From positions 92,315 through 156,314 of the forward strand of contig JBAWUJ010000134.1 of the NCBI GenBank assembly GCA_037176705.1: DNA of 64,000 nucleotides, in the 5' to 3' direction. Position 1 is the stretch's first letter. Each line of letters opens with the position of its first letter. Below are positions 36,069-47,258 of this stretch, piece after piece. The DNA comes from Molossus alvarezi. Taxonomy: Eukaryota > Chordata > Mammalia > Chiroptera > Molossidae. The notes below the pieces were generated by a model, which was not told where the DNA came from, ran no database searches, and was given only the letters and a program-made list of their open reading frames with translations. Position numbers and translations under genes: made by a program.

Positions 36069-36246
36069 CAAAACAGATTTTAATACAAAGGCTATAGTAA
36101 GAGACAAAGAAGGACGCTACATAATGATAAAATGAGCAATTCAAGAAGAGGATATAACCCTTGTAAACATTTATGCATCCAACACAGGAGCACCTAAATA
36201 TGTAAAACAAGTCTGGATGGACGTAAAAGGAGAGATTGACTCATTT
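36069..36246 (+). mobile_element. L1 ORF2 endonuclease-domain fragment
   Basis: Encodes, with stops, the stretch around 'ITLVNIYASNTGAPKYVK', which recurs at 39730-39780, 44250-44310 and 54740-54790. It ends abruptly at 36246. Confidence 0.8.
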
Positions 36247-36328
36247 GAGCTTAGCTCACCAGGTACTGAGTAAGTTGGTCTTAATGAAATCCCAGCACAT
36301 GCTGCTGCATGGAAGAGGTGGCAATAAC

Positions 36329-36463
36329 CTGTCCAGCTCTTCCTGCAGCCTCTGGTTCTCGCCCTTGGCAATGGCATTTGTCCTCAGAGCATCACATACG
36401 TTTCTCAAGACCGTGTCCATCTCCTTCAGCTCTGCCTTACATTTCAGCACCTCCTCGTGGCTG
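36329..36463 (-). other. Exon-like coiled-coil segment C (unidentified gene)
   Basis: On the minus strand the segment follows a pyrimidine-rich acceptor (tgtgtttctctccag). It encodes 44 uninterrupted codons beginning SHEEVLKCKAELKEMD and containing ENQRLQEELDR, an evident coiled coil with two cysteines. The donor is cag/gttatt, which is weak. Length is 135 bp, with phase 2 at both ends. The frame stays open upstream to 36540, where another acceptor (tttccctacag) exists. It could be a larger exon preceded by a short hydrophobic stretch (GVSVLAGVFL). No family was recognised and the partner exons are not seen. It may be a relic. Confidence 0.4.
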
Positions 36464-36819
36464 CTGGAGAGAAACACACCTGCTAGGACAGACACCCCAG
36501 AGACGGCTGAGCCTCCTGTGAGAAGCTTCTCCCTGCAGAGCTGTAGGGAAAGGGCAGGGTCGGGGCTGCACAGAAGAGAAAATGGAGAATGGCAGCTTCA
36601 ACAGACAGTGGATAAGCTCTGGGGGGTCTCCTCCAGCCCCACAGCCCAAGCCTCCACCTCCCACCTGACAAGTCTCTATCGCTTCGTCCAGTCCCTGTCA
36701 AAGCAGTTGAACACACATACATGTGCACACACACACATAGCCTGCTCATCAAAGCACCCTAACAAAACCCTTACCCTAGCCCCAACTTGCCTCTCAGCTT
36801 GAGGCTTTTAATTTCTTTT

Positions 36820-37010
36820 AAAAAATATCTTGCTCATTGTTTTATTTATTGAGTTTAGAATAAGAAGGAGGGAGAGAGAGAAGACACATTCATGTATTAT
36901 TCCACTTATTCATGCATTCCTTGGCTGATGTGCCCTTGGCTGGGCTTCAAGGTACAACCATGGCATTTGGGGACGATGCTCTGACCACCTGAGATACCTG
37001 GCCAGGGCAG
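36820..37010 (-). mobile_element. VES-like SINE, minus strand, old
   Basis: The minus strand reads ccctggccaggtatctcagg…gtcagagcatc, followed by a degenerate body and a TC-rich tail (tcttctctctctccctcc). Possible imperfect duplications ggcttttaatttctt (36803) and ggcttttgtttcctt (37011) flank it. Confidence 0.75.
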
Positions 37011-37304
37011 GGCTTTTGTTTCCTTCCTATATCAATTTTTATAGAGCAGCAGAGCACAGGAGGGAGTATGTGACCAGCCCCAGGCTGTACCTCCCGCCTC
37101 CTAGACCCTCCTGTGTTCAGAGCTGACTCAAAAGCTACCCCAAGTCCAAGGTAACTGAGTCATCACATTTCAATCAAGTCCATTTCCAGAGCCCTTTCCT
37201 GAGTTTCCCACACTCAGAGACAGTGGGACAGAGACCACCTAGTGTTTCAGGGTTTTCAGCCTTTGTCTGCATCCCTCCAAGCCTCCACCCCTTGTACTTG
37301 CACC

Positions 37305-37485
37305 ATTCCAATCAAGAACAATACCTGGGTTGCAGGTTTGACCTTTGGTCCTGTACAGGGTCATGTGAAAGGCAACTAATCCATGTATCTCTCTCACATC
37401 AATGCTTCTCTCCCTCTCACTTGCCATCCCTTCTACTCTGTCTAAAAATCAATGGAAATATACATTCACCCACACACACAAAGAA
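37305..37485 (+). mobile_element. VES-like SINE fragment, plus strand, lacking its 5' head
   Basis: Starts in the body (acctgggttgcaggtttgacc) and runs through 'aatccatgtatctctctcacatc' and 'ctctccctctcac' to 'aaaaatcaatgg'. The tRNA-like A box is missing. Confidence 0.7.
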
Positions 37486-37925
37486 TGTTGGGAAGGAACT
37501 GGCATCATGGTCATACCCCTGGGTTGAGACAAGGCCTAGAATCACACTGTGACTGTGCCAACAACTAGGAGCACTGACTGAACAATGATTTAATCTCTGA
37601 GCCTATGACCTCTTCTGTCAATAATGTTATATTCAGTCACCACAAACACTGAGTTAGTGTACACAGAGAGTATTCCAAAAGCTTCCTGTGAGTCTCAGGC
37701 TGCATCTCTGTCCACTGACCAAAACATAAAGAGTGTTCTGCAATATCCTTATAGCCAACAGCATCATGACCCAGTGCCTGAATGAATCTCATCTATCACA
37801 CGTATGTTCCCATGAGGCTCAATGCAGCCTTGACCTTGGGGACATGAGATCACACTCAGCATTCCATTTGGGGCCATTTCACAAAGCCAATCACCACCAA
37901 AAAGCACCCAAGTAGACATATAATT
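37486..37925. other. Intergenic stretch, nothing recognised
   Basis: No repeat family and no supported coding or RNA feature seen. The longest frame (60 codons at 37733) lacks coding character. Confidence 0.5.
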
Positions 37926-37926
37926 G

Positions 37927-38395
37927 AGAAGATGGCAGTGGGCAGGACCGGAGGGTGGGTAAGTGCATGAGAGTGAACTAGTGTGTGAGAGAGAGTGAGT
38001 GAACATGAAGGTGGACAACCAAACTCATGCAGTGCAGAGACATGGAGCAGAGGTTCCTGTGCTGTGGATGGGAGAAGCCTGCTACCATGATAAGCAGCTC
38101 TTCAGGGCACTTCTCCCTGTGCTGTGGGGAGCTCTAACCATTTTGGAAGATCCTGCGTCTTCATTGGGAGGAGGCATTGAGAGTGGCTAGGGCCCAGCAA
38201 CGTGAGCCCACCAGTTCACCTAGCAATATTGAACCAGTGGACACCCTGTGTCAACACAGACCAGTGCACAGTAGTTGAGCTGTCAAGGTGCCGGTTGTGG
38301 AAAACAAGAACAGCTGAATGGCTGGAAACCCAGCACCATGTCCCACAGTAACAGCCCAATCACAATTGAGATATAGATCTACCAGTTGGCTAAAA
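37927..38395 (+). mobile_element. L1 type A 5' region, copy 1 (shortened)
   Basis: Opens with gagaagatggcagtgggcagg, which matches the 5' ends at 41826 and 52256. It continues with a 'cagaggttcctgtgctgtgga…aagcctgctac' block. Relative to copies 2 and 3 it lacks most of the CAG-rich middle section. The aagatggc at 37929 resembles a YY1 site, as used at the start of other mammalian L1s. Confidence 0.75.
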
Positions 38396-39270
38396 TGGGG
38401 AGACAAACAAACAACACCCAAAGGAGAGAAAAAGAGGAATCACTGGAAATTAGAAAAAAAATGGAAAAAAGCAACTTGTCAGATAAAAAATTCAAGACAA
38501 TGATTTTAAGGGTGCTCAAACAACTTGGTGAGAACTACCAGCAACTTAAGATTTATGAAGAGCTCACTGGGAACTACTTCAGCTTAAAAAAAATAAGTAG
38601 AAGCTACGCATAAAGAGGTAGAAGCTACACATAAAAGTCAAGAGAAAATAAAGAATGACATAGCTGTTATGAAAAATTCCTTAAAAGGATTCACTTGTAG
38701 ATTAGAAGAATCTGAAGGCCGAATCAGTGACTTAGAAGACAAGGTACAGAAAAATGTCCAAATAGAGCAGAAAATGGGAAAAAAAATTAAAAAGCAGGAC
38801 GAGTGTTTAAGGGAGCTGTGGTACAATACAAAATGTAACAACATTCACATTATATGGGTACCAAAAGAAGAAGAATCAGAGAAAGGAATAGAGAACCTAT
38901 CTGAAGAAATAATGACAGTAAATTTTCCTAAACTGGTAAAGGAAAAGTCACACAAGTCCAGGAAACAATGAGTCCCAAGCAAGATGAACCCCGAAGACCC
39001 ACAGCTAGACACATCATAATAAAAAAGGCAAACATTAAAGACAAAAAAAGCATCTTAAACAAGAGAGAGACACAAAGTTACCTATGAGGGAGCTCCCATT
39101 AGACTTTTCAGCTTATTTCTCAATAGAAACAATGCTGGCCAGAAGGGAGTGGCATGAAGTGTACAAAGTAATCAAAGTAATGCAAGGCAAGGGTCTGAAT
39201 CCAAGACTACTCTATCCAGAAAAGCTATCATTCAAAATTGAAGACTTGACGGAGAAATAAAGAGCTTCAT
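38396..39270 (+). pseudogene. L1 type A ORF1, copy 1
   Basis: Broken ORF1. An N-terminal basic stretch starts near 38386-38396. A coiled coil follows (GFTCRLEESEGRISDLEDKV at about 38690-38750). The RRM-like middle contains LRELWYNTKCNNIHIIWVPK (38806-38865). The C-terminal domain is recognisable to about 39270. Stops fall after SRSYA (38611) and after KSRKQ (38971), so no full ORF1p can be made. Confidence 0.85.
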
Positions 39271-39350
39271 GGATTAAAAAAGCAAAAGGAATTTACCACC
39301 ACCAAACCAGCACTGAGAGAAATGCTTAAGGGACTGTAGTAAGAAGAAAA

Positions 39351-39352
<2 letters not shown>

Positions 39353-39401
<49 letters not shown>
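39353..39401 (+). repeat. (GA)n microsatellite in L1 inter-ORF spacer
   Basis: About 48 bp of perfect ga repeats between ORF1 and ORF2. Shorter versions occur at the equivalent position at 43898-43912 and 54373-54382, so it expanded from a spacer motif of this L1 lineage. Confidence 0.95.
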
Positions 39402-39403
<2 letters not shown>

Positions 39404-39421
39404 CACAGGCACAAAATTAAA

Positions 39422-40745
39422 ATGGCAACTAATAACTATTTATCAATAATTACCTTAAATGTAAATGGCTTAAATGCTCCCATCAAAAGACATAGGGTAG
39501 CTAACTGGATAAAAAAAATGACCCATATATATGCTGTCTACAAGAGACCCACCTCATAACAAAACACACAGCATGAAAGTGAAGGGATGGAAAACATTTT
39601 CCAAGCAAATGAAAATAGCTAGTGTAGCAATACTCATATCTGACAAGGTATACTTCAAAACAAGGGTCATAATAAGAGACAGCAAAGATCACTGCACAAT
39701 ATTTAAAGGATCAATGCAACAAGAGAATATAACCCTGGTAAACATATATGTACCAAATACGGGAGCACCAAAATATATTTTTAAAACTTCTGAAGGAATT
39801 CAAAGGAGAGACCAATAGCAATATGATCATAGTGGGGCACTTTAACACGCCACTGACACCAGGGAATAAAGCTTCTAGACAAAATATTAAGAAGAACAGA
39901 GTCCTTACAACACAAACTAGATCAGTAGAACTTCATTGATATTTATAGAACATTTCACCCCAAAGCTGCAGAATACACATTCTTCTCAAGTACACATGGG
40001 GACATTCTCAAAGATAGAGCACATGTTAGGACACATACTAAGCCTCTACAAATTCAAGAAGATGGAAATCCTATCAAGCATCTTCTCAGATCACAATGGC
40101 ATAAAACTAGAAATCAATTGCAACAAGAACATGTAAAGACATTTGAACACATGGAAGCTAAATAGCATGTTATTAAACAATGAATGGGTTACTGAGGAGA
40201 TCAAAGAAGAAATTAAAAACTTCCTGGAAACCAATGAAAATGAACACACAACAACACAAAATCTATGGGACACAGTGAAAGCAGTCCTGAGAGGAAAGTT
40301 CATAACATTACAGGCCTACCTCAAGAAACAAGAAAAATCCCTAATTGACTTTCTTGCCCTACAACTTAAAGAACTAGAAAGTAAACAGAAAGAAAAACCT
40401 GACGTAGTAGAAGGAAGGACATAGTAAAGGTCAGAGCAGAAATAAATGACATAGAGACTAAAAACAATTCAAAAGATCAATGAAACAAAAAGTTGGTTCT
40501 TTGAAAAGATAAACAAGATCGATGGACCTTTAGCCAGACTCATTAAGAAACAGAAAGAGAGAAACCAAATAAACAAAATCAGAAATGAAAGGGAAGTCAC
40601 AACTGACACCACAGAAATACAAAGGATCATCAAAACATACTAAGAACAATTATATGCCAACAGTTGGACAATCTGGAGAAAGGGACAAATTTCTCGAAAC
40701 ACACAGCCTCCCAAAACTGATGTTTTACACAGATAATGAAGAAAT
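39422..40745 (+). pseudogene. L1 type A ORF2 5' part, copy 1 (endonuclease), truncated
   Basis: Begins MATNNYLSIITLNVNG, the start of the AP-like endonuclease, followed by LNAPIKRHRVANW. Frames shift repeatedly (39531, 39748, 39936, 40143, 40585). It stops matching L1 near 40745, before the RT domain. The copy thus lacks RT, the C-terminal domain and the 3' UTR. Confidence 0.85.
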
Positions 40746-41074
40746 GACTTCTCTGAAGTCTCTATCAGTTGTCATGGATTAGACTCTCTTGTGAAAGCAG
40801 TGTCATTGATGGGTGCGGAAAAGTAGCTCAAGTTTCATCTAACAGATTATGGATTCAGATAACTGTAAATATAATTGTGCTTTTCTATATGCAACTGGCA
40901 TTAAATCAGATAATTGTGGATCTAGAAAATATGAGTTTGTAAAACAAGCTATATAGTCAGTGTGCTTCACTTTGCAATCTTTTTGGTGACTATTTTTCAC
41001 AAAATAAAAATAATATTAAGATTGCAAAGTTTTATTTTAATTTGCATTATTTGTTTTAGTAGCAAAAATGTATT
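40746..41074. other. AT-rich intergenic stretch, nothing recognised
   Basis: No supported feature seen between the truncated L1 copy and the antisense ancient L1. Confidence 0.5.
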
Positions 41075-41690
41075 CAAATGCATTTATTGAAGTGTAACAT
41101 ACACACCAAAAAAGCACAGAAATCACCACTCTGCAACTCAATGACTCATCACAAAGTGAATACACCCTTGTAACTACAACACAGTTCAAGAAAATTAAAC
41201 TAAACTAGCAACCCAGAAGCTCAGCTCCTGATAGTCCCCAATCACCACACATTCCATCTTACCAAAGTTAACCATCATCTAGTTCTTAACAATACAGATT
41301 AGTATCGCCTGCTATATAAATTTGTGGATTAGGACCATACACTAGAACGACTCCATGTCTGGCTCTTTTTCCTTGTGATTATATCTGTGACATTCATCCA
41401 TGTGAGAATTGCACAATTCATTCATTTTCACTCCTATGCGCTATTCTTTGTATGAATATGCCACATTTATCAATTGTGCTGTTCATGTACATTTGGTTTA
41501 CTTCCATTTTGGGGCTAGACACAATAATATAATTAGGACAATTCTTGTTCATTTCTTTTGGTTCACATATATACATATTTTAGTTAAGTATGGACCTATG
41601 AAAAAATGTGGTCATAATGACTGCATATATTTAAATTTAATACATGTTACTGAAATTTTTTCCAAACATGTTTGACCAACATGCCTTTCA
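41075..41690 (-). mobile_element. Ancient L1 3' part, antisense (L1M-like)
   Basis: The plus strand reads 'tttattgaagtgtaacatac', then '…gcacagaaatcacc…tcacaaagtgaatacacc…cttaccaaagttaacc…gtgacattcatccatg…gtatgaatatgccacattt…'. This is the well-known antisense form of old mammalian L1 3' regions. Among the L1 sequences in the right half it is the only clearly antisense one, and it is much older than its neighbours. Confidence 0.75.
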
Positions 41691-41825
41691 GCCACCAGTT
41701 TAGGAGAGTTCTAATGATTACACTTATTCTTGTCATAATGGCCACATTAGAAACTGTAATAGTCATAGTTTACCCTTCTATGCAATGCTGAATCTTATTT
41801 AAAAGTAAAGTGAGAGTAAATCTAG

Positions 41826-42720
41826 AAAGGCAGTGGGCAGGACTGGAGGAAGGGTGAGTGCGTGAGAGAGAATGTGAGTGGATGGAATTTTGGACCAGCA
41901 ACCTCAAGCAGTACAGAAACGCAGAGCAGAAGGTTCCTGTGCTGTGGACAGGAAGCAGCCTGCTACTGTGGTCAGAGTCTCTTCAGGGTGCTTCTCCTTG
42001 CATGGCCAGGAGGCCCTGCTGTTTTGGAAGATCCCTGGTCTTTTCTGGGAGAAGGCAGTGGGTGTGGCTATGGCCCAGCAACTGGAGCCCACCAGTGTAC
42101 CTAGCACCATTGAACCAGTGGACCCCACTATGTGAACACAGACCAGTGCACAGTAGTGGCGCTGTCAAGGTGCCTGCTGCAGAAACGACAGGGCTGAATG
42201 CCGAGCACCATCTTCCACAGTAATATCCTGCTCAGAGCCTAGCCACCACCCCAGCAACAAAAGCTCTGGAGCAGACATCCATCCCCAGGCAGCAACAGCA
42301 GCAGATTGGCAGCTGAGTCCCATCCCCAAAAGCTTCAGCAGAGGCTGAGCAGAAGCAGAGTCCCACCAGGCAGCAGCACTCCCCAGAAGCCAGTGGTGAG
42401 ACCTGGAGCTCCAGGGGTGCCTGTGAGATACAGCTGCCCACAGGACTGTCGGGGTGTGTGGCTCCAGCGGGGCCTGAGCTACACACCTGCCTGCAGCACA
42501 GGCAACCAGTGGGGATCGCAGCTTCAGTGGGGCCCATGCGATCCAGCAGCAGTGCCTACAAGGACAGAAAAACACCGGCCTACAGTAGTCAATCCTCTAG
42601 GACCCACAGCAGACAAGAGGCAACACTCATCAGAAAAGTCTGGGAGGCATAGCAGCTTTATTTTATATACCCTGACCTGCCTACACATCCTAACATCCCT
42701 CACCATGTCTACAACTACCA
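41826..42720 (+). mobile_element. L1 type A 5' region, copy 2 (long, CAG-rich)
   Basis: Starts ggcagtgggcaggactgg. The middle (42240-42560) is rich in cagcag and ccagc words. The region ends before 'ctaaaatggggagac' at the ORF1 start. The antisense strand carries a 136-codon frame (42165-42575) and a 77-codon frame (42524-42757). The second shares a recognisable protein pattern with the antisense frame in copy 3. Confidence 0.8.
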
Positions 42721-42727
42721 GATGGCT

Positions 42728-43860
42728 AAAATGGGGAGACGAACCAATAACACCCAAATAAAAGAAAAGGAGGAATTACCAGAAAAGAAACTACATGAAA
42801 GGGAAGAAAGCTATTAGTCAGATAAAGAATTCAAAGCAGCTCTGGCCAGTTTGTCTCATCGGTTAGAGCACTGCTCTGCAGACCAGGGAATCCTGGGTTC
42901 CATTCTGGCCAAGGGCATATACCTCAGTTGCGGTTCATCTCCAGCCACAGTTGGGGTCATGCGGGTGGCAACCAATTGATGTGTCTCTCTCATATTGATA
43001 TTTCTCTCTCTCTTTCCCTCCCACTCTATATGGAGATAAAATGTAAAAATATCCCCAGGTGAGGATTTTAAAAAAAGAATCCAAAACAGTGATTTTAAGG
43101 GTGACCAAACAATTCAGCAAGAACTACAAGCAACTTAATAGAATTATAGAGAGCTCAGAGGGAACTACAGCAGCTTTAAAAAAGGGGCAGAATAAAAATC
43201 AAGAAGAAATAAAGGATGACATAACTGATATGAAAAATACCTTAGAAGGATTCAATAGTAGATTAGAAAAAGCTAAAGACTGGATCAGTGCATTAGAAGA
43301 CAAGGTAAAACAAAAAAATTTCCAAGCAGGAAATGGGGTTGACAATAAAAAACAGGAGGAGAGTTTAAGGGAGCTTTGGGACAACACAAAGCATAACAAC
43401 ATTCACATCATAGGAATAACAGAAGAAGAAGAATCAGAGAAAGGAATAGAGAACCGTTTTAAAGAAATAATGACAAAAAAACTTTCCTAATTTGGCAAAG
43501 GAAAAAGTCACACAAGTCCAGGAAACACAGAGTTCCAAGCAAGACGAACCCACAAAGACCCACACCTAGACGCATCATAATTAAAATGGCAAACATTAAA
43601 GATAGAGAAAGAATCTTAATGGAAGCCAGAGAGAGAGACAGAAAGTTACCTATAAGGGGCTCTCATTAGACTGTCAGTTGATTTCTCAATAGAAACACTG
43701 CAGGCCAGAAGGGAGTGGCACAAAGTGTACAAAGTAATGCGAGGCAAGGGTCTGGATCCAAACTACTCCATCCAGCAAGGTGTATCATTCAAAATCAAAG
43801 GTGAAATAAAGAGCCTCAAAGACCAAATAAAAAGCTAAAGTAATTTGCCATAATCAAACC
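42728..43860 (+). pseudogene. L1 type A ORF1, copy 2, interrupted by a SINE
   Basis: The start is at 'aaaatggggagacgaacc' (about 42729). A VES SINE splits it after about 35 codons. The main remaining frame, 43059-43490, contains the coiled coil (NTLEGFNSRLEKAKDWISAL) and the RRM-like domain start (LRELWDNTKHNNIHIIGI). It stops after MTKKLS, just before the C-terminal domain, which is still visible out of frame to about 43860. Confidence 0.87.
42840..43073 (+). mobile_element. VES SINE inside L1 ORF1
   Basis: The head is tctggccagtttgtctcatcgg, the B-box-like part is cctgggttccattc, and the tail is TC-rich then A-rich. Imperfect target-site duplications aaagaattcaaagcag (42824-42839) and aaagaatccaaaacag (43074-43089) differ by two bases, so the insertion is older than the one in unit 5. 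Confidence 0.88.
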
Positions 43861-43931
43861 AGCAATGCAAGAAACGCTATAAAAAGAAGAAATAAAGAGA
43901 GAGAGAGAGAGAAATGCAGACATAAAATAAA

Positions 43932-45560
43932 ATGGCAACTAATAAGTATTTATCAATAATAACCTTAAATGTAATGGCTAAAATCCCAGTCAAAAAACAT
44001 AGGGTAGGTAATTGGATAAAAAACATGACACATATATATTGTGTTTACAAGGGACCTACCTCACAACAACAGACTCACAAAGGATAAAAGTGAAGAGGTA
44101 AAAAAAAAAATTTCAGACAAATGGAAAAAAAATAAAGTAAAATAAAAAGCTAGGGCAGCAATACTCACATCTGATAAGATAGACTTCAAACCAAGGGCCG
44201 TAATAAGAGACAAAGAGTGTTACGACATAATATTAAAAGGAACAATCCAACAAGAGAATATAACCCTGGTAAACATATATGCACCAAACACAGGAGCACT
44301 AAAGTATATTAAAACACTTCTGGAGGACTTCAAAGAAGAGATCAATAGCAATACAATCATAGTGGGTGACTTCAACAGCCCACTGACACCACTGGATATA
44401 TCTTCTAGACAAAAAATAACACGGACTCAGAGTTCTTAAATGACAAACTAGATTAACTGAATTTCATTGATATTTACAGAACCTTTCACCCCAAAGCAGC
44501 AGAATATACATTCTCCTCAAATGCCCGTGGGACATTCTTGAAGATAGACCAAATATTAGGACACAAAGTAAACCTCCACAAATTCAAGAAGATTGAAATT
44601 ACACCAAGCATCTTCTCAGATTGCAATGCATAAAACTAAGAATCAATTACAACAAAAACACACAAACACTTTCAAACACATGGAGGCTAAATAGCATGCT
44701 ATTAAACAAGGAATGAGTTACCAAGGATATCAAGGAAAAAATTTAAAACTTCCTGGAAACCAATGAAAATGAACACACAACAACACAAAATCTATGGGAT
44801 GCAGCAAAAGCAGTTCTGGGATGGAAGTTCATAGCACTACAGGCCCACCTCAAAAAACAAGAAAAATTCCAAATTAACTTTCTAACCCCAAAACTCAATG
44901 AACTAGAAAGTAAACAAAAAGAAAAACCCAGGGCAAGTAGAAGAAAAGAAAGAGCAAACATCAGAGCAGAAAAAAATGACACAGCAACTAAAAAAAACAG
45001 TTCAAAAAATCAATGAAACAAAGAGCTGGTTTTTTAAAAGATAAACAAGATTGATCAACTCTTCACCAGACTCACCAAGAAACAAAAAGAGAGGACTCAA
45101 ATAAACCAAATCATAAACGAAAAAGGAGAAATAACAACCGACACCACAGAAATACAAAGAACCATTAAAACATACTAGGAACAATTACATCCAAAAAATT
45201 GAACAATCTATGCAAAATGGACACATTTCTAGAAACACACAGTTGCCCAAAACTGAACAGGGAAGAGACAAAAAATTAGAATAGAACAATCACAATTAAG
45301 GAAATTGAAGGTGTAATCAAGAAACTTCCAGAAAATAAAAGCCCAGACCTGGATGGCTACATGGAGGAGGTTTACTGAACATTCAAAGAAGACCTAACAC
45401 CCATTCTCCTCAAACTATTTCAAAAAAATCCAAGAAGATGAAAAACTTCAAAACTTATTCTATGAGGCCAACATAATTCAAATTCCAAAACCAGATAAAG
45501 ATACCCCAAAGAAAGAAAACTAGAGGCCAATATCCCTGATGAACACACATGCCAACTATT
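43932..45560 (+). pseudogene. L1 type A ORF2, copy 2 (endonuclease and start of RT), truncated
   Basis: Begins MATNK-YLSIITLN-like coding at 43932. It passes through endonuclease ('ILVNIYAPNTGAL'-like at 44260) and the linker to the first RT motifs (KSPDLDGYMEE… near 45330; 'IPDEHTCQ' near 45540). Many frameshifts and stops. It ends abruptly at about 45560, where the type B 5' region begins. Confidence 0.85.
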
Positions 45561-45564
45561 AGAA

Positions 45565-46302
45565 AATAAGCCCTCGGCTGGTGCCTCATGAACTCGCTGG
45601 AATCAGGGGACTCTGCTGGAAGCTGCTGCCACCTCCACAGTGTCCCGCTACTGCGGCTTAGTCCTGGGGCTTCTGCTGAGTGCAACACCCTCGGCTGGTG
45701 CCACAGCCACGGCCGCCCTTGGCTGGAAGAAGCGCCCTTGAGTTAAAAGTCACAGGCAGCTCCATGACACAAAGTCTAGAGAGAGGCTAAATTGGCAGCC
45801 ACCACTCACCTTGGGCTCTGGCAGAGGAAAGGCAGACTGGACTAGAACTGTGTGGGGATACTCAAGTTTTGGTGGGTGCCACGCAGGACTGTGGTCATTT
45901 TAATCCTCCCCAGGGCCCTGGGGAGAGGCAGAGGCCAATTTCTCAGAGATTCAACCCAACCTGGTGGCCATTGACATGTTAATTGAGACCCATTAACCAC
46001 CAGCAGCTGCCCCAACCTCAAGAAATCCTCTTACACTCAGCACCTGAGGGAGTTTTTCAGGTAACTCAGAAACCAAGGGTCTTCAGGAGACCTCTACTAA
46101 TAGCCTCCAGGCAAAAAAAGCTAGAGGATAACTACCATTCCCTGGGCTAGCGACACTAACCAGAAAAGCTAGGACTTGACAGTGGTGTTTAAAGTGAGTC
46201 CTTCCTTGATCATGCAAACCCAGGAGAGAAAGCCACAAACAGCAGAACACCAAACACACAGGGAAACTTTGGCAGACTACAAAGCACACTGTGATAGCCA
46301 AA
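45565..46302 (+). mobile_element. L1 type B 5' region, copy 2
   Basis: Contains the leader ('gggctctggcagaggaaagg', 'actagaactgtgtgggg') shared with 34.9 kb. The motif ccctcggctggtgcc occurs twice (45571 and 45689), suggesting a partly duplicated start. ORF1 follows at 46303. Confidence 0.75.
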
Positions 46303-47120
46303 ATGGTGAAAAATAGAAACAAAAGCCAAATGAAAGAACAAGAGATCTCTATGGAAGATGAGATAAATGAGGTGCAGTTAAGCAAGTTAACAGAACTAGA
46401 ATCTAGAGCCATGATGTTGAGGCAGCTCAAAAACTTGTGAAAGGATATGAGAGCCATAAAAAAAGACATAGAATGTTCAAAATCAACCAGTTGGAAATTA
46501 AAAACCAACAAGAAAAAATGAAGAATGACATATCAGAAATGAAAAACACATTGGAATGTCTAAAAAGCAGAGTAGGGGAAGCAGAGGACTGGATCAGTGA
46601 ATTAGAAAACAGGGGAGAAAGAAATCAACCAATCAGAAACCCAAAAGGAAAAAACGATTAAAAAACAGAAAGACAGCTTAAGAGAACTGTGGGACAACTG
46701 GAAATGAAAGAATTTTTGCATCATCGGAGTATCTGAAGAAGAAGAAAATGAGCAAGTGTTAGAGAATATATTCAAAGAAATAGTGACAGAAAACTTTCCT
46801 AATTTGGTGAAGGAAGAAGGCATTCAAGTTCAAGAATCACAGAGAGCCCCAAGTAAGAAGAAACCAAACAGGCCCACACCAAGAAACATCGTAATCAAAC
46901 TGCCAAAAATTGAAGACAAAGAGAGAATCTTAAAAGCAGCAAGAGATAAGCAATAGGTTACCTACAAAGAAAACCCCATAAGGCTCTCAGCTGACTTCTC
47001 AGAAGAAACAATGCAGTCCAGAAGGGACTGGTATAAAATAATCAAGGTCATGAAAAACCAGGTTCTGAATCCAAGACTACTCTACCCAGAAAGGCTATCA
47101 TTCAAAATAGAAGGTTAAAT
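46303..47120 (+). pseudogene. L1 type B ORF1, copy 2
   Basis: The ATG at 46303 opens MVKNRNKSQMKEQE but stops after 45 codons (tga 46438-46440). The rest continues in other frames: coiled coil (MKNTLECLKSRVGEAEDWIS, about 46530-46590), RRM-like region near 46690-46800, and C-terminal domain to about 47117. Encodes no complete ORF1p. Confidence 0.87.
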
Positions 47121-47258
47121 AAAGAGCTTCCCAGACAAAAAAAAAAAAAAAGTCTAAGGGAATACATTAGCACCAAACCAGCACTGCAAGAAATATTAAA
47201 AGGACTGCTGTAATTACCAGGAGAAATGGGAAGAAAAATAGAACCACACTAAACAAAA

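Noticed and set aside
36329..36540. Tetherin (BST2) or TRIM coiled-coil exon
   Set aside because: A hydrophobic stretch followed by a cysteine-containing coiled coil is suggestive, but the residues do not match either family convincingly.
39353..39401. Functional GAGA-type regulatory element
   Set aside because: It is a plain expansion of a short ga motif that already exists in the inter-ORF spacer of sister L1 copies.
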